The notes beneath the pieces were generated by a model that searched no databases, was not told the origin of the DNA, and was given only the letters and a program-made list of their open reading frames with translations. 64,000 nt of DNA from Betaproteobacteria bacterium (GTDB lineage: Bacteria > Pseudomonadota > Gammaproteobacteria > Burkholderiales > Rhodocyclaceae): contig WRMF01000002.1 of NCBI GenBank assembly GCA_009777245.1, forward strand, positions 1-64,000. Direction: 5' to 3'. Below, in pieces: positions 17,848 through 26,972 of the stretch (position 1 is the stretch's first letter; every line of letters starts with the position of its first letter). The position numbers were made by a program, and so were the translations under genes.

Positions 17848-18594
17848 ATGACCGCCGAAAACGACTCCGCCGATCTGGAAGCCTTGTTTGACAGTCTGGC
17901 GACTGCCGCCGTGCCGTCTCCAGTCGCCAAAACGCCTGTCGCGCCTCCTGTGGCGGCGGGCGCGGTCGCCGCAGGCGAATTCCCCGTGCAGGAAAGCGTG
18001 TTCAAGCGCATCGGGCAAATGGCGCGGCAGTTGCACAATACCCTGCATGATCTTGGATACGACAAGCTCTTGCAGGAGACTGTAAACACCACGCTGGACG
18101 CGCGCGACCGGCTTGCGTACATCGCCAACCTTACCGAGCAGGCCGCCAGCCGGGTTTTGAACGCTACCGATGTCGCGCAGCCTATCATGACCGGGCTGGA
18201 GGAGGACGCCAAGGCATTGGGAGCGCGTTGGGACAGGGCATTTGCCAACCAGATAACGACCGAGGAATTCAAGCGTCTGGCGGAAGAAACGCGCGTTTAT
18301 CTGAAAACCGGTCTTTCCGCGAAAACCGATGTTGTAAATGCGCAACTCATGGAAATCATGATGGCACAGGATTTTCAGGATTTGACCGGGCAGGTCATCA
18401 AGAAAATCGTCGCGGTAGCCCAGAACCTTGAACATGGCCTGATGGCAGCTCTTCTGGAAATTACGCCGCAGAGCAAACGATCAGAAGAGTTTGATAATTT
18501 GTTGAACGGGCCGGTCATCAATGCGGAAGGCCGCGCCGATGTTGTCGCCAACCAGCAGCAGGTTGATGACCTGCTGGACAGTTTGGGATTTTGA
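17848..18594 (+). CDS. cheZ: CheY-P phosphatase CheZ
   Basis: A 248-residue helical protein that dephosphorylates CheY-P. The conserved core MMAQDFQDLTGQVIKKIV contains the catalytic glutamine region, and the C-terminal tail DDLLDSLGF is the CheY-tethering peptide. An Ala/Pro-rich segment at about 20-50 is a flexible leader. AAGGAAGG precedes the start and cheA begins 12 bp after the stop. Presence of cheZ fits beta/gammaproteobacteria. Confidence 0.94.
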   Translation: MTAENDSADLEALFDSLATAAVPSPVAKTPVAPPVAAGAVAAGEFPVQESVFKRIGQMARQLHNTLHDLGYDKLLQETVNTTLDARDRLAYIANLTEQAASRVLNATDVAQPIMTGLEEDAKALGARWDRAFANQITTEEFKRLAEETRVYLKTGLSAKTDVVNAQLMEIMMAQDFQDLTGQVIKKIVAVAQNLEHGLMAALLEITPQSKRSEEFDNLLNGPVINAEGRADVVANQQQVDDLLDSLGF

Positions 18595-18606
18595 AGGAGA
18601 ACGACC

Positions 18607-20493
18607 ATGAACGATTTTGCAGGCATGGAAGACCTTTTGCGGGATTTTTTGCAAGAGTCGAACGATCTTTTGTCCGATGTGGACAACAAACTGGTTGATC
18701 TGGAAAAAAGCCCGGATGACTTGGGGTTGTTGAACGACATCTTTCGCGGCTTCCATACGATCAAGGGGGGCGCGGGCTTTCTGAACGCGACGGAGCTTGT
18801 CACCCTCTGCCACCATACCGAGGCTCTGTTCGACAAGTTGAGAAGCGGCGAGATTGCCTTGTCGCTTGAGATGATGGACATAATCATGGCCGCCACCAAA
18901 GGCGTGCGCGACATGTTTGGCGAGCTTTCCGCCGGTGTATTGCCTGCGCCTGGCGATCCTGAGCTTTTGGTCGACCTGAAAAAGGCGGCGGAAGGCGGAG
19001 TTATCATGCAGGCTCCCGCTCCTTCTCCCGCCTCTCCCGCAGGCGGCGATGGCGCGCCCGACTGGAATGCGTTACGCACTGCGGTAGGCAGCGCGGCAGA
19101 ATCCCAGGCAGTCAGCGGAGAGGTAATTCCCGCGTCGGCGGATGCGGATGATGACGCGCACGAGCAGCACGAGCAACATGATCAGCATGAGCAACCCAAA
19201 TATAGCGGCGGACGCGCATTGAAACCTGTTTCTGCGCCGAAGGCTTCCGGCGGCGGACGCCGGACGGAGGTGACGGCGCGGGAAAACACCATTCGTGTGG
19301 ATACTACCCGTCTTGACCAGGTGCTGAACCTCTCCGGAGAAATCGGTCTTACCAAGAACCGTCTGACCAGCCTGCGCGCCGACATTCTGGGCGGCAAGAA
19401 TGATTCCGAAACCCTGCATGCGCTTGATCAGGCGGTCAGTCAGCTTGATCTTCTGGTTTCCGATTTGCAGAATTCCGTGATGAAAACAAGGATGCAACCG
19501 ATTGGGCGGTTGTTCCAGAAATATCCACGGATTGCCCGCGACCTTGCGCGGCAACTGGGCAAGGACGTGGAACTGGTGTTGGCGGGCGAGGAGACCGAAG
19601 TCGACAAGAATATGATTGACGACCTCTCCGATCCGTTGATTCACCTGATCCGCAACGCAGTTGACCACGGGGTTGAAACCCCGGCGGAGCGGGCGGCGAT
19701 GGGCAAGCCGGCCAAGAGTCTGGTGCGTCTGGAAGCGCGGCAGGAAGGCGACCATATTGTCCTGATTGTCGCGGATGACGGATACGGCATGAATGCCGAG
19801 CGTATTCGCGCCAAGGCGGTGGAAAAGAAGCTGATTACCGAAGAGGAAGCCAATACTCTGGATGATCGCCAGAGCTTCAACCTGATTCTGCTGCCGGGAT
19901 TTTCCACAAAGTCGGACATTTCCGACGTTTCCGGGCGCGGCGTCGGCATGGATGTGGTGAAAACCAATATCCAGAAGCTGAACGGCTCCATTGACATTCG
20001 TTCAGAACCCGGCAAGGGTTCAGTATTCCTGATTTCCCTGCCGCTTACCCTTGCGATTTTGCCGGTTCTTCTGGTTCTGCTTGGCGATCAGCCGTTTGCC
20101 CTGCCCCTCTCCCTGGTGCGTGAGATTCTGCCCATTGAGCGGGACAAGGTGCAGGAAGTAGGCGGCAAATCTACCCTGGTAGTGCGCGGCGAGATTCTGC
20201 CTGTTATCTCGCTGGTGCGTCTCCTGGGCTGGAAGCAGGAGCGTTATCCTGAGTATGGGGTGCTGATGCAAACGGCGGAGCGCAGTTTTATTCTGGGCGT
20301 TGACAGCTTTGCCGGACGCGACGACGCGGTTATCAAGTCACTGGAAGACTTCAAACCGCACGGCGTGTCGGGTGTGACCACGCTTTCCAACGGTCAGATT
20401 GTGCTTATTCTCGACATGAAGGAACTTTTGTCGGATACAACGCAACAACTTGATGTTGGCGGAAGGCGTCAGCTTCCCATGAGCGTGGCCTGA
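18607..20493 (+). CDS. cheA: Chemotaxis sensor kinase CheA, apparently without a P2 domain
   Basis: A 628-residue histidine kinase. P1 (1-125) carries the phosphorylated H50 in FRGFHTIKGGAGFL. Residues about 126-226 are a low-complexity Ala/Pro/Ser linker with an unusual HEQHEQHDQHEQ tract at 185-196, where a folded P2 (CheY/CheB-binding) domain is normally found. P3 dimerisation starts near 227. P4 has the N box (HLIRNAVDHGVE), G1 (VADDGYGMN) and G2 (SGRGVGMDVV). The C-terminal P5 is CheW-like. Loss of P2 is inferred from length and composition. Confidence 0.96.
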   Translation: MNDFAGMEDLLRDFLQESNDLLSDVDNKLVDLEKSPDDLGLLNDIFRGFHTIKGGAGFLNATELVTLCHHTEALFDKLRSGEIALSLEMMDIIMAATKGVRDMFGELSAGVLPAPGDPELLVDLKKAAEGGVIMQAPAPSPASPAGGDGAPDWNALRTAVGSAAESQAVSGEVIPASADADDDAHEQHEQHDQHEQPKYSGGRALKPVSAPKASGGGRRTEVTARENTIRVDTTRLDQVLNLSGEIGLTKNRLTSLRADILGGKNDSETLHALDQAVSQLDLLVSDLQNSVMKTRMQPIGRLFQKYPRIARDLARQLGKDVELVLAGEETEVDKNMIDDLSDPLIHLIRNAVDHGVETPAERAAMGKPAKSLVRLEARQEGDHIVLIVADDGYGMNAERIRAKAVEKKLITEEEANTLDDRQSFNLILLPGFSTKSDISDVSGRGVGMDVVKTNIQKLNGSIDIRSEPGKGSVFLISLPLTLAILPVLLVLLGDQPFALPLSLVREILPIERDKVQEVGGKSTLVVRGEILPVISLVRLLGWKQERYPEYGVLMQTAERSFILGVDSFAGRDDAVIKSLEDFKPHGVSGVTTLSNGQIVLILDMKELLSDTTQQLDVGGRRQLPMSVA

Positions 20494-20545
20494 AAAAACG
20501 GAGCGCGCGTGTAAAATCTCTCAATAAAATCAAAGAGTTACAACC

Positions 20546-20570
20546 AAAAGGGGCGAAAGCCCCTTTTTCT
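20546..20570 (+). terminator. Rho-independent terminator after cheA
   Basis: Stem AAAAGGGGC / GCCCCTTTT with a GAAA tetraloop, followed by T-rich sequence. It separates the che genes from the flhB-flhA operon. Confidence 0.9.
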
Positions 20571-20703
20571 TTGTATATTTTTCGCCAAGAGAAATTCTGG
20601 CATGTTGTTTGCGGAGTTAAATTAATTTATAAAAAAACGCTTCTACCTATTTAATTTTGCAGAATTTTTTCTATAATAGCTCCACTTGATTAGTGGCGAT
20701 GTC

Positions 20704-21840
20704 ATGGCAGAAGGAAGCGACCTCGAAAAGACCGAACAGCCGACGGGCCGACGCATAGAGCAGGCCCGTGGCGAAGGACAGGTTCCCCAGTCACGGGAGC
20801 TTAGCAGCTTCCTTGTCCTCATGGTTGCGGCCTCTTTTTTCTGGCTTTTTGGCGGTTGGGCGCTCCAGAACGTGATGCGGCTCATGAAGAAGGGGCTTAC
20901 GATTGACCCGGTATTTATGCATGAGCCGCACCTTGTTTTCCCTCGTCTTTTCGATTTGACCACAGATGCTGTGCTTTACTTTGCGCCTCTGCTGCTGGCC
21001 TTGATTATTGCCACCCTGATACCGCCTTTCATCCTTAATTCCTGGGTGTTTTCCGCCAAGGCGCTGACTCCCAATCTGGAGAAGTTGAACCCCATTGCCG
21101 GCATAGGCCGCATCTTTTCCTGGAACAGTTTGATGGAGTTGGCAAAATCCATCATGAAAGCCATGTTGATCGCTACTGTGGCGATAGTCACTCTCTGGGG
21201 CGAGCGGGAAGAGATTTTTGGCCTCTTGGCGTTGCCTTTGGAAGCAAGCCTTCAATATGCCGGAAAACTTCTTACTTTCACCTTTCTCATAGTGGTGTCC
21301 TCAATCGTTCTGGTAGTAGCTGTCGACGTGCCTTTCCAGATTTGGCAATACTACAGGCGGCTTCGCATGACCAAAGACGAAGTGAGACGGGAAAGCAAGG
21401 AAACGGAAGGCGATCCGATGGTGAAGGGACGCATCCGCAGCCTGCAACGGGAAGCGGCGAGAAAGCGCATGATGGCGGCTGTTCCTGAAGCCGACGTGAT
21501 CGTGACCAATCCGGCTCATTTTGCGGTGGCGCTTGCCTATAAAGAGGGGATGCGCGCCCCCAAGGTAGTAGCCAAGGGAATGGGCGATATTGCCAGGAAG
21601 ATCAAGGCTCTTGGCGCTGAACATGGGGTTCCCATGCTGGAAGCTCCGCCCTTGGCGCGCGCCTTGTACAAATTCACGGAAATTGACGAACTGATACCGG
21701 GCGCGTTGTATGCCGCCGTCGCCGAGGTATTGGCTTACGTTTATCAGCTTAATCTGTGGCGGAAGGAGGGCGGGAATTATCCGGCTCAGCCCAAGGATGT
21801 GCCCGTGCCGCCTGAATTTGCCGTGCCGGAGGCCGCCTGA
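20704..21840 (+). CDS. flhB: Flagellar export apparatus protein FlhB with variant NPAH cleavage site
   Basis: FlhB is a membrane component of the flagellar type III export gate and sets substrate specificity after autocleavage. From the ATG at 20704 it has 378 residues: an N-terminal membrane domain with four hydrophobic segments to about residue 210, then the cytoplasmic FlhB-C domain. The autocleavage motif is N269-P270-A271-H272 (VIVTNPAHFAVALAY) instead of the usual NPTH; Asn and Pro, required for cleavage chemistry, are kept. A TTG codon at 20686 is a less likely start. The stop overlaps the flhA start. Confidence 0.95.
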   Translation: MAEGSDLEKTEQPTGRRIEQARGEGQVPQSRELSSFLVLMVAASFFWLFGGWALQNVMRLMKKGLTIDPVFMHEPHLVFPRLFDLTTDAVLYFAPLLLALIIATLIPPFILNSWVFSAKALTPNLEKLNPIAGIGRIFSWNSLMELAKSIMKAMLIATVAIVTLWGEREEIFGLLALPLEASLQYAGKLLTFTFLIVVSSIVLVVAVDVPFQIWQYYRRLRMTKDEVRRESKETEGDPMVKGRIRSLQREAARKRMMAAVPEADVIVTNPAHFAVALAYKEGMRAPKVVAKGMGDIARKIKALGAEHGVPMLEAPPLARALYKFTEIDELIPGALYAAVAEVLAYVYQLNLWRKEGGNYPAQPKDVPVPPEFAVPEAA

Positions 21841-23936
21841 TGGCAGCCGCCCTTTCCCTGACCCTGCAAAACGCCGTCTCGCGCGTCGGCATCGTGCAAC
21901 TGGGCGCGCCTATTCTCATCGTCATGATTCTGGCGATGCTGGTGTTGCCGCTGCCGCCTTTCCTGCTGGATGTGTTCTTTACTTTCAACATTGCCATGTC
22001 GGTGATGATTTTGCTGGTAGCGATTCAGGTTAAAAAAACGCTGGAATTTTCTATTTTCCCCACGGTGCTTTTGGTGACGACGCTGCTTCGGCTTTCGCTG
22101 AATGTCGCGTCAACCAGAATTGTCATGCTGCAAGGGCATACGGGAGGCGATGCGGCAGGCAAGGTCATTGAGGCGTTCGGGCAGTTTCTTATCGGCGGCA
22201 ACTACACGGTCGGGGTCATTGTTTTTCTGATTCTGGTCATCATCAATTTTATTGTGATTACCAAGGGCGCCGGACGGGTCGCCGAAGTCGCCGCCCGCTT
22301 CACGTTGGATGCCATGCCCGGCAAGCAAATGGCGATTGACGCCGATCTGAACGCCGGCCTGATCGGCGAGGACGAGGCGCGACAACGGCGCTCCGATATT
22401 TCCAGGGAATCGGAATTTTTCGGCTCCATGGACGGAGCTTCCAAGTTTGTTCGGGGCGATGCCATTGCCGGAATCATCATCACCCTCATCAACATCTTGG
22501 GCGGCTTGGTAATCGGGGTAGTGCAGCATGACCTTGCCCTGGGCGACGCGGCGCGTATTTACACCCTGCTGGCGATTGGCGACGGTCTGGTGGCGCAGAT
22601 TCCCGCTCTGGTCATCTCGATTGCCGCCGGCATGGTCGTGACCCGTGTTTCGGACGAAAAAGAGCTTACTTTGCAATTTGCGGCGCAGGTATTTCGCAAC
22701 CATACCGTCGTCTTCATTACGGCTGGCATTCTGGGCGGCATGGGCGTTATTCCGGGAATGCCCAATTTGGTGTTCCTGATGCTGGCTGGCATTCTTTCCT
22801 TCCTCGGCTGGAAGATGATGCAACGCTCAAGGCTTCAGGCCGCAAGCGCCGCCCCTGCCCGTCCGAAGCCGACGCAGGCGCAGGAAGCGGCGCAGGAAGC
22901 ATCCTGGTCGGATGTAATGCCGCTGGATGTGCTGGGTCTGGAAGTCGGCTATCGCCTGATACCTCTGGTCGACAAGACCCAGGACGGCGAACTGTTACGC
23001 CGAATTCGCGGCATCCGCAAGAAGTTCGCGCAAGACATCGGCTTTCTGGTGTCCTCCGTTCATATCAGGGACAATCTGGAATTGAAGCCTAATGTGTACC
23101 GCATTCTCCTGAAAGGGGTAGAGATCGGCACGGGCGAGGCTTTCCCGGGGCTTAGTCTGGCGATCAATCCGGGGCGCGTGGTAGGCGATCTGACCGGGAC
23201 GAAAACCAAAGACCCCGCCTTTGGCCTGGATGCCATCTGGATCGAGCCGCATCTTCGCGATCAGGCGCAGGCTTACGGCTATACCGTGGTGGATGCTGCT
23301 ACGGTCATCGCCACGCACATGAACCAAGTGCTTTTGAACAATGCCGCCAACCTCCTTGGACGCCAGGAAGTCCAGCAGCTTCTTGATCATCTGGGTCAGG
23401 AAATGCCCAAGCTCCTTGAAGATTTCGTGCCCAAGTCCATTTCGCTCGGAACCCTGCAAAAGGTTCTCCAGAACTTGCTTGACGAGGGCATTCACATCCG
23501 CGATATGCGTACTATCGTCGAGACTCTGGCTGATATGGCGGGGCGCACACAGAATGTCGAGGATTTGACCGCGCAGGTTCGTGTGGCGCTTGGACGCGCG
23601 ATTATTCAGGATATTTATCCGACTGGCAATGAAATGCAGGTCATAACCCTTGAGCCGAAGCTGGAGCGCTTGTTGCTGCAAACAGTCAATAACACAAGCG
23701 GCGCGGTGGCTCTGGAGCCTGGATTGGCCGACGGTCTACTGAAAGAAGCGGCGGAAGCTGCACGTCGCCAGGAAGAATTGAATTTGCCTGCGGTATTGCT
23801 TGTGCCAAGCGCGCTCCGTTTTCTCCTTTCCCGTTTCCTGCGGCGCAGCATTCCGCAGTTGAAAGTCATTGCTCATAACGAAGTTCCAGAAACCCGGTTC
23901 CTTAAAGTGACCTCTATCATCGGAGGGAAGTCATGA
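21840..23936 (+). CDS. flhA: Flagellar export gate protein FlhA
   Basis: A 698-residue export gate component. The N-terminal half is membrane-embedded with about eight helices. It contains the conserved FHIPEP-type loop: DAMPGKQMAIDADLNAGLI and ARQRRSDISRESEFFGSMDG. The C-terminal cytoplasmic domain (about 340-690) docks chaperone-substrate complexes. The start overlaps the flhB stop (TGATG) and the stop overlaps the flhF start (ATGA), a tight translational coupling through flhB-flhA-flhF. Confidence 0.97.
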   Translation: MAAALSLTLQNAVSRVGIVQLGAPILIVMILAMLVLPLPPFLLDVFFTFNIAMSVMILLVAIQVKKTLEFSIFPTVLLVTTLLRLSLNVASTRIVMLQGHTGGDAAGKVIEAFGQFLIGGNYTVGVIVFLILVIINFIVITKGAGRVAEVAARFTLDAMPGKQMAIDADLNAGLIGEDEARQRRSDISRESEFFGSMDGASKFVRGDAIAGIIITLINILGGLVIGVVQHDLALGDAARIYTLLAIGDGLVAQIPALVISIAAGMVVTRVSDEKELTLQFAAQVFRNHTVVFITAGILGGMGVIPGMPNLVFLMLAGILSFLGWKMMQRSRLQAASAAPARPKPTQAQEAAQEASWSDVMPLDVLGLEVGYRLIPLVDKTQDGELLRRIRGIRKKFAQDIGFLVSSVHIRDNLELKPNVYRILLKGVEIGTGEAFPGLSLAINPGRVVGDLTGTKTKDPAFGLDAIWIEPHLRDQAQAYGYTVVDAATVIATHMNQVLLNNAANLLGRQEVQQLLDHLGQEMPKLLEDFVPKSISLGTLQKVLQNLLDEGIHIRDMRTIVETLADMAGRTQNVEDLTAQVRVALGRAIIQDIYPTGNEMQVITLEPKLERLLLQTVNNTSGAVALEPGLADGLLKEAAEAARRQEELNLPAVLLVPSALRFLLSRFLRRSIPQLKVIAHNEVPETRFLKVTSIIGGKS

Positions 23937-25354
23937 ATGTGAAGAAATTTGTCGCCGCCAACGCGGGCGAAGCTCTGCGTAAAGTCAAGGAGACTTTGGG
24001 ACAGGATGCCATCATCCTGTCCAACCGCGGACTGCCCGGCGGCGGTGTGGAAATCATGGCGGTTGCCGCGCGCGACATGGCCTCCATTGCCTCTCCGGTG
24101 GAGGAAAGGGCGCGCATGTTCGCCAAGCGCTACCGCGACGAGGACGAAGCCTACCGGGTTGAGCTTTCCCGCGCCGCGCCCAGAGAAAGCGATATTCTGC
24201 CGCCCTTGCACGCCTCGTTGCTTTCCCGCGCCGATCACATCAGCAGTCGTCCTGAAGCCCGTAATCGCGCAACTGTCACTCGTCCGGCGGAAAAGAGATC
24301 TGCCCCGCTTGTCAATGCGGGAATTCCGATGACCGATTCGTTGCGGAATGCGCGTCCGGCGCAGCAGCGTAGCGCGTCCCGCCCGATAGAAGTCCGCGAC
24401 GCGCCGGAAATTCCTGCGGAAGTTCTCGCGGAAATTCGCTCCTTGAGAAAAATTGTCGAACAACATCTGGCAGGCTTTATTTGGGGCGAGACCGCACGGC
24501 GGCAGCCTGTCAAGACGGAAGTATTGCGCCGGATGCTGGATGCTGGCTTTTCCCCCTGTTTTGCCCGTGAATTGCTTGCCGACTTATCGCCGCAGCTGGA
24601 TTTTCAACAGGCGTTCGCCTGGAGCCGGAGTGTGGCGGAGAAAAGTCTTTCGGTATCTCCTGTTGATCTGATTGACAAGGGCGGCGTCTATGCGCTTACC
24701 GGGCCTACCGGAGTCGGCAAGACCACGACGACCGCCAAACTCGCCGCCCGCTGCGTGCTCAGGCACGGCGCGAACAGGGTGGCGCTTGTCACGACGGACA
24801 GTTATCGGATCGGAGCGTATGAGCAGCTTCGCATTTACGGGCGCATTCTTGGCATTGCGGTTTATCTTGCCAAGGATGCCGAAGAGTTGCAACAAATTCT
24901 GGGCGAACTGCAAAACAAGCACATGGTGCTGATTGACACGATGGGCATGAGCCAGAAAGACAGACTGGTGGTGGAACTGAACAACATGCTTTCCGCCTGC
25001 GGCGTTCGTCGTCTTTTGCTGCTTGCCGCCACGGTGCGGGGCGATACTCTGGATGATGTGGTGCGCTTTTATCGCGGCGATGATCTCGCGGGTTGCATTC
25101 TGACCAAGATTGACGAGGCGACCGCGCTGGCTCCGGCCATTGACGCTATTATCCGGCATGGTCTGCGCCTGGATTATGTCTCCAACGGGCAGCGGGTTCC
25201 GGAGGATTTGCATTTGCCCAACAGCGCCTATTTGCTGCATCGGGCCTTCAAGGATACGCCGGAGCCCGTGCATCGCCTTGCCGGACTGGAGCCGGGGCTG
25301 ATGATGGCCAATGCCGGTTTTACCGCCGACAGACTGGAGCTTCAGCGTGTCTGA
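23933..25354 (+). CDS. flhF: Flagellar SRP-like GTPase FlhF
   Basis: FlhF places the flagellum at the pole. The 473-residue protein has a variable basic N-terminal region (1-170), an N domain and the SRP-type G domain with P-loop GPTGVGKTTTTAKLAA (about 250-265), VTTDSYRIGAYEQLRIYG, LIDTMGMSQKD as G3 and ILTKIDEA as G4. It is followed by flhG, its regulator, which starts inside the last codons of flhF. The presence of flhF/flhG suggests polar flagellation. Confidence 0.96.
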   Translation: MNVKKFVAANAGEALRKVKETLGQDAIILSNRGLPGGGVEIMAVAARDMASIASPVEERARMFAKRYRDEDEAYRVELSRAAPRESDILPPLHASLLSRADHISSRPEARNRATVTRPAEKRSAPLVNAGIPMTDSLRNARPAQQRSASRPIEVRDAPEIPAEVLAEIRSLRKIVEQHLAGFIWGETARRQPVKTEVLRRMLDAGFSPCFARELLADLSPQLDFQQAFAWSRSVAEKSLSVSPVDLIDKGGVYALTGPTGVGKTTTTAKLAARCVLRHGANRVALVTTDSYRIGAYEQLRIYGRILGIAVYLAKDAEELQQILGELQNKHMVLIDTMGMSQKDRLVVELNNMLSACGVRRLLLLAATVRGDTLDDVVRFYRGDDLAGCILTKIDEATALAPAIDAIIRHGLRLDYVSNGQRVPEDLHLPNSAYLLHRAFKDTPEPVHRLAGLEPGLMMANAGFTADRLELQRV

Positions 25355-26222
25355 TTACAACCTTGACCAGGCTGCCGGCTTGCGGCGGATGTTCTCTGGC
25401 CGACAGTTAAGGATTGTGACTTTTGCCTCCGCCACAGCGGGCGTGGGTAAGACCACGCTGGTCGCCAATGTAGCGGTTGAATTGGCACGTCAGGGTCAGG
25501 AAGTTTTGGTGGTGGATGAGAACGGCGGGAAGAATCTCGCCGCTTTTTTTGATATGCCGTCCAAGGGCGGGCTAACCCAGGTTTTGCGCCGCAGGCAAAC
25601 ATTGGAAGAAGCCTTGTTTTCCCCGTTTCCGGGCGTTCGGGTTCTTCCTGCCGAGCGGGCGCGGCTGGCGCGTCTTTCTCCTGCCGAGCAGGAGTCTCTG
25701 CGAAGCGGTGTTCAGGCGTTGTCAAAGCCGGTGGATGTTCTCCTGATTGACAGTTCGCCCGATCATGCGGCAGGATTTTCTCCCTGGGGGCTTGCGGGCG
25801 AAGCGGTGATGGTTGTTTCCGGCGCGAAGGAATCCATTACTGACGCCTACGCCATGATCCGCAAAATCAGTTCTTCTTTTGCCCGCAGGCATTTCAGGAT
25901 TCTGGTGAATCGGGTGAAAAACGCGGGCGGCGGGCAGATAATTTTCGGCAACCTGAAGAAGGTCGCGGCTGAGCGCGGCATTGCCCGGCTTGAGTATGGC
26001 GGCGCTATACCGTTTGATAATACTCTGAAACAATTGGGGCAACTCTGCCAGCCCATTGTTGACGCCCTGCCGGACAATCCGGCGGCTGCGGCGTTGCGGG
26101 GGTTTGCCGGTCGTCTTTACGATTGGCCGGATGCGGAATATGAGCGCGGCGGAGTCGAACAATTTATCGCACAAATGTTACACTCTACGTCTGTTGCAAC
26201 TCCTCGCGCTTTACACGCCTGA
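25347..26222 (+). CDS. flhG: Flagellar number regulator FlhG (FleN), MinD-like ATPase
   Basis: FlhG limits flagellar number by stimulating FlhF. A GTG start at 25347 gives (M)SDYNLDQAAGLRRMFSG, containing the DQAxGLR motif that activates FlhF; the longer upstream reading from 25311 is unlikely. The 291-residue ATPase has a P-loop SATAGVGKTTLVANVA, in which the MinD-family signature lysine (KGGxGKT) is replaced (TAGVGKT). The switch II region is LLIDSSPDHAAG. Loss of the signature lysine may change dimerisation or hydrolysis. It is followed directly by fliA. Confidence 0.92.
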   Translation: MSDYNLDQAAGLRRMFSGRQLRIVTFASATAGVGKTTLVANVAVELARQGQEVLVVDENGGKNLAAFFDMPSKGGLTQVLRRRQTLEEALFSPFPGVRVLPAERARLARLSPAEQESLRSGVQALSKPVDVLLIDSSPDHAAGFSPWGLAGEAVMVVSGAKESITDAYAMIRKISSSFARRHFRILVNRVKNAGGGQIIFGNLKKVAAERGIARLEYGGAIPFDNTLKQLGQLCQPIVDALPDNPAAAALRGFAGRLYDWPDAEYERGGVEQFIAQMLHSTSVATPRALHA

Positions 26223-26972
26223 ATGTATACCGCTACCGGCCAGATTGACCGGGAACAGCTGGTTGAACAGTATGCTCCGCTGGTCAAACGCATTGCCTAT
26301 CACCTTGTGGCCAGGCTTCCTGCCAATGTGCAACTGGAAGACTTGGTACAAAACGGGATGATTGGCCTTCTTGACGCTTTTGAGCGTTACAGGGAGGGTC
26401 GCGGCGCGCAATTTGAGACCTATGCCAGCCAGCGCATTCGCGGCGCGATGCTCGACGGCCTGCGCGAGAGCGACGCCCTGCCGCGCCAGGTGCGCCATGA
26501 AATGCGGCGGGTGGAAGTCATGTTGCGCCAACTTGAACATCAGCACGGGCGTCCGCCCAGCGAAACTGAAATGGCGGACGCGCTTTCCATGTCTTTGGGA
26601 GATTATCAGAAACTGATGCAGGAAGCGCGCGGGCATCAGTTTTTGTATCTGGAGGATTTTGAAGACGGGAATGGCGAAAACAACTTTCTGGATCGTCATT
26701 TTGGCGACAGCGAGCTTGATCCGGCGGTGCTGTTTGAAGATCAGACGTTGCGGCAGAATTTGGCGAAGGCTGTTTCCCAACTTCCGGAACGCGAACAGCT
26801 TGTTATGGCTTTATACTACGGTGAAGAATTGAACCTGCGGGAAATCGGCGAAGTGTTGGGAGTTACGGAATCCCGTGTTTGCCAGTTGCACAGTCATGCG
26901 GTCGTCCGCTTGCGCGGTTATCTGCTTAGAGCGGATAATCCAAAGCAGCTAAAGGGAAGCGACGATGGATAA
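26223..26972 (+). CDS. fliA: RNA polymerase sigma factor FliA (sigma-28)
   Basis: Sigma factor for late flagellar and chemotaxis genes. The 249-residue protein has region 2 (YAPLVKRIAYHLVARLP, LEDLVQNGMIGLLDA, TYASQRIRGAMLDGLRE), region 3 (GRPPSETEMADAL) and region 4 with a helix-turn-helix (LNLREIGEVLGVTESRVCQL). It starts directly after flhG. The motC start overlaps its last eight bases, so the second stator is cotranscribed with fliA. Confidence 0.97.
   Translation: MYTATGQIDREQLVEQYAPLVKRIAYHLVARLPANVQLEDLVQNGMIGLLDAFERYREGRGAQFETYASQRIRGAMLDGLRESDALPRQVRHEMRRVEVMLRQLEHQHGRPPSETEMADALSMSLGDYQKLMQEARGHQFLYLEDFEDGNGENNFLDRHFGDSELDPAVLFEDQTLRQNLAKAVSQLPEREQLVMALYYGEELNLREIGEVLGVTESRVCQLHSHAVVRLRGYLLRADNPKQLKGSDDG

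Noticed and set aside
17290-18435. 381-residue open frame antisense to cheY/cheZ
   Set aside because: Fully covered by two sense genes with clear motifs and ribosome binding sites.
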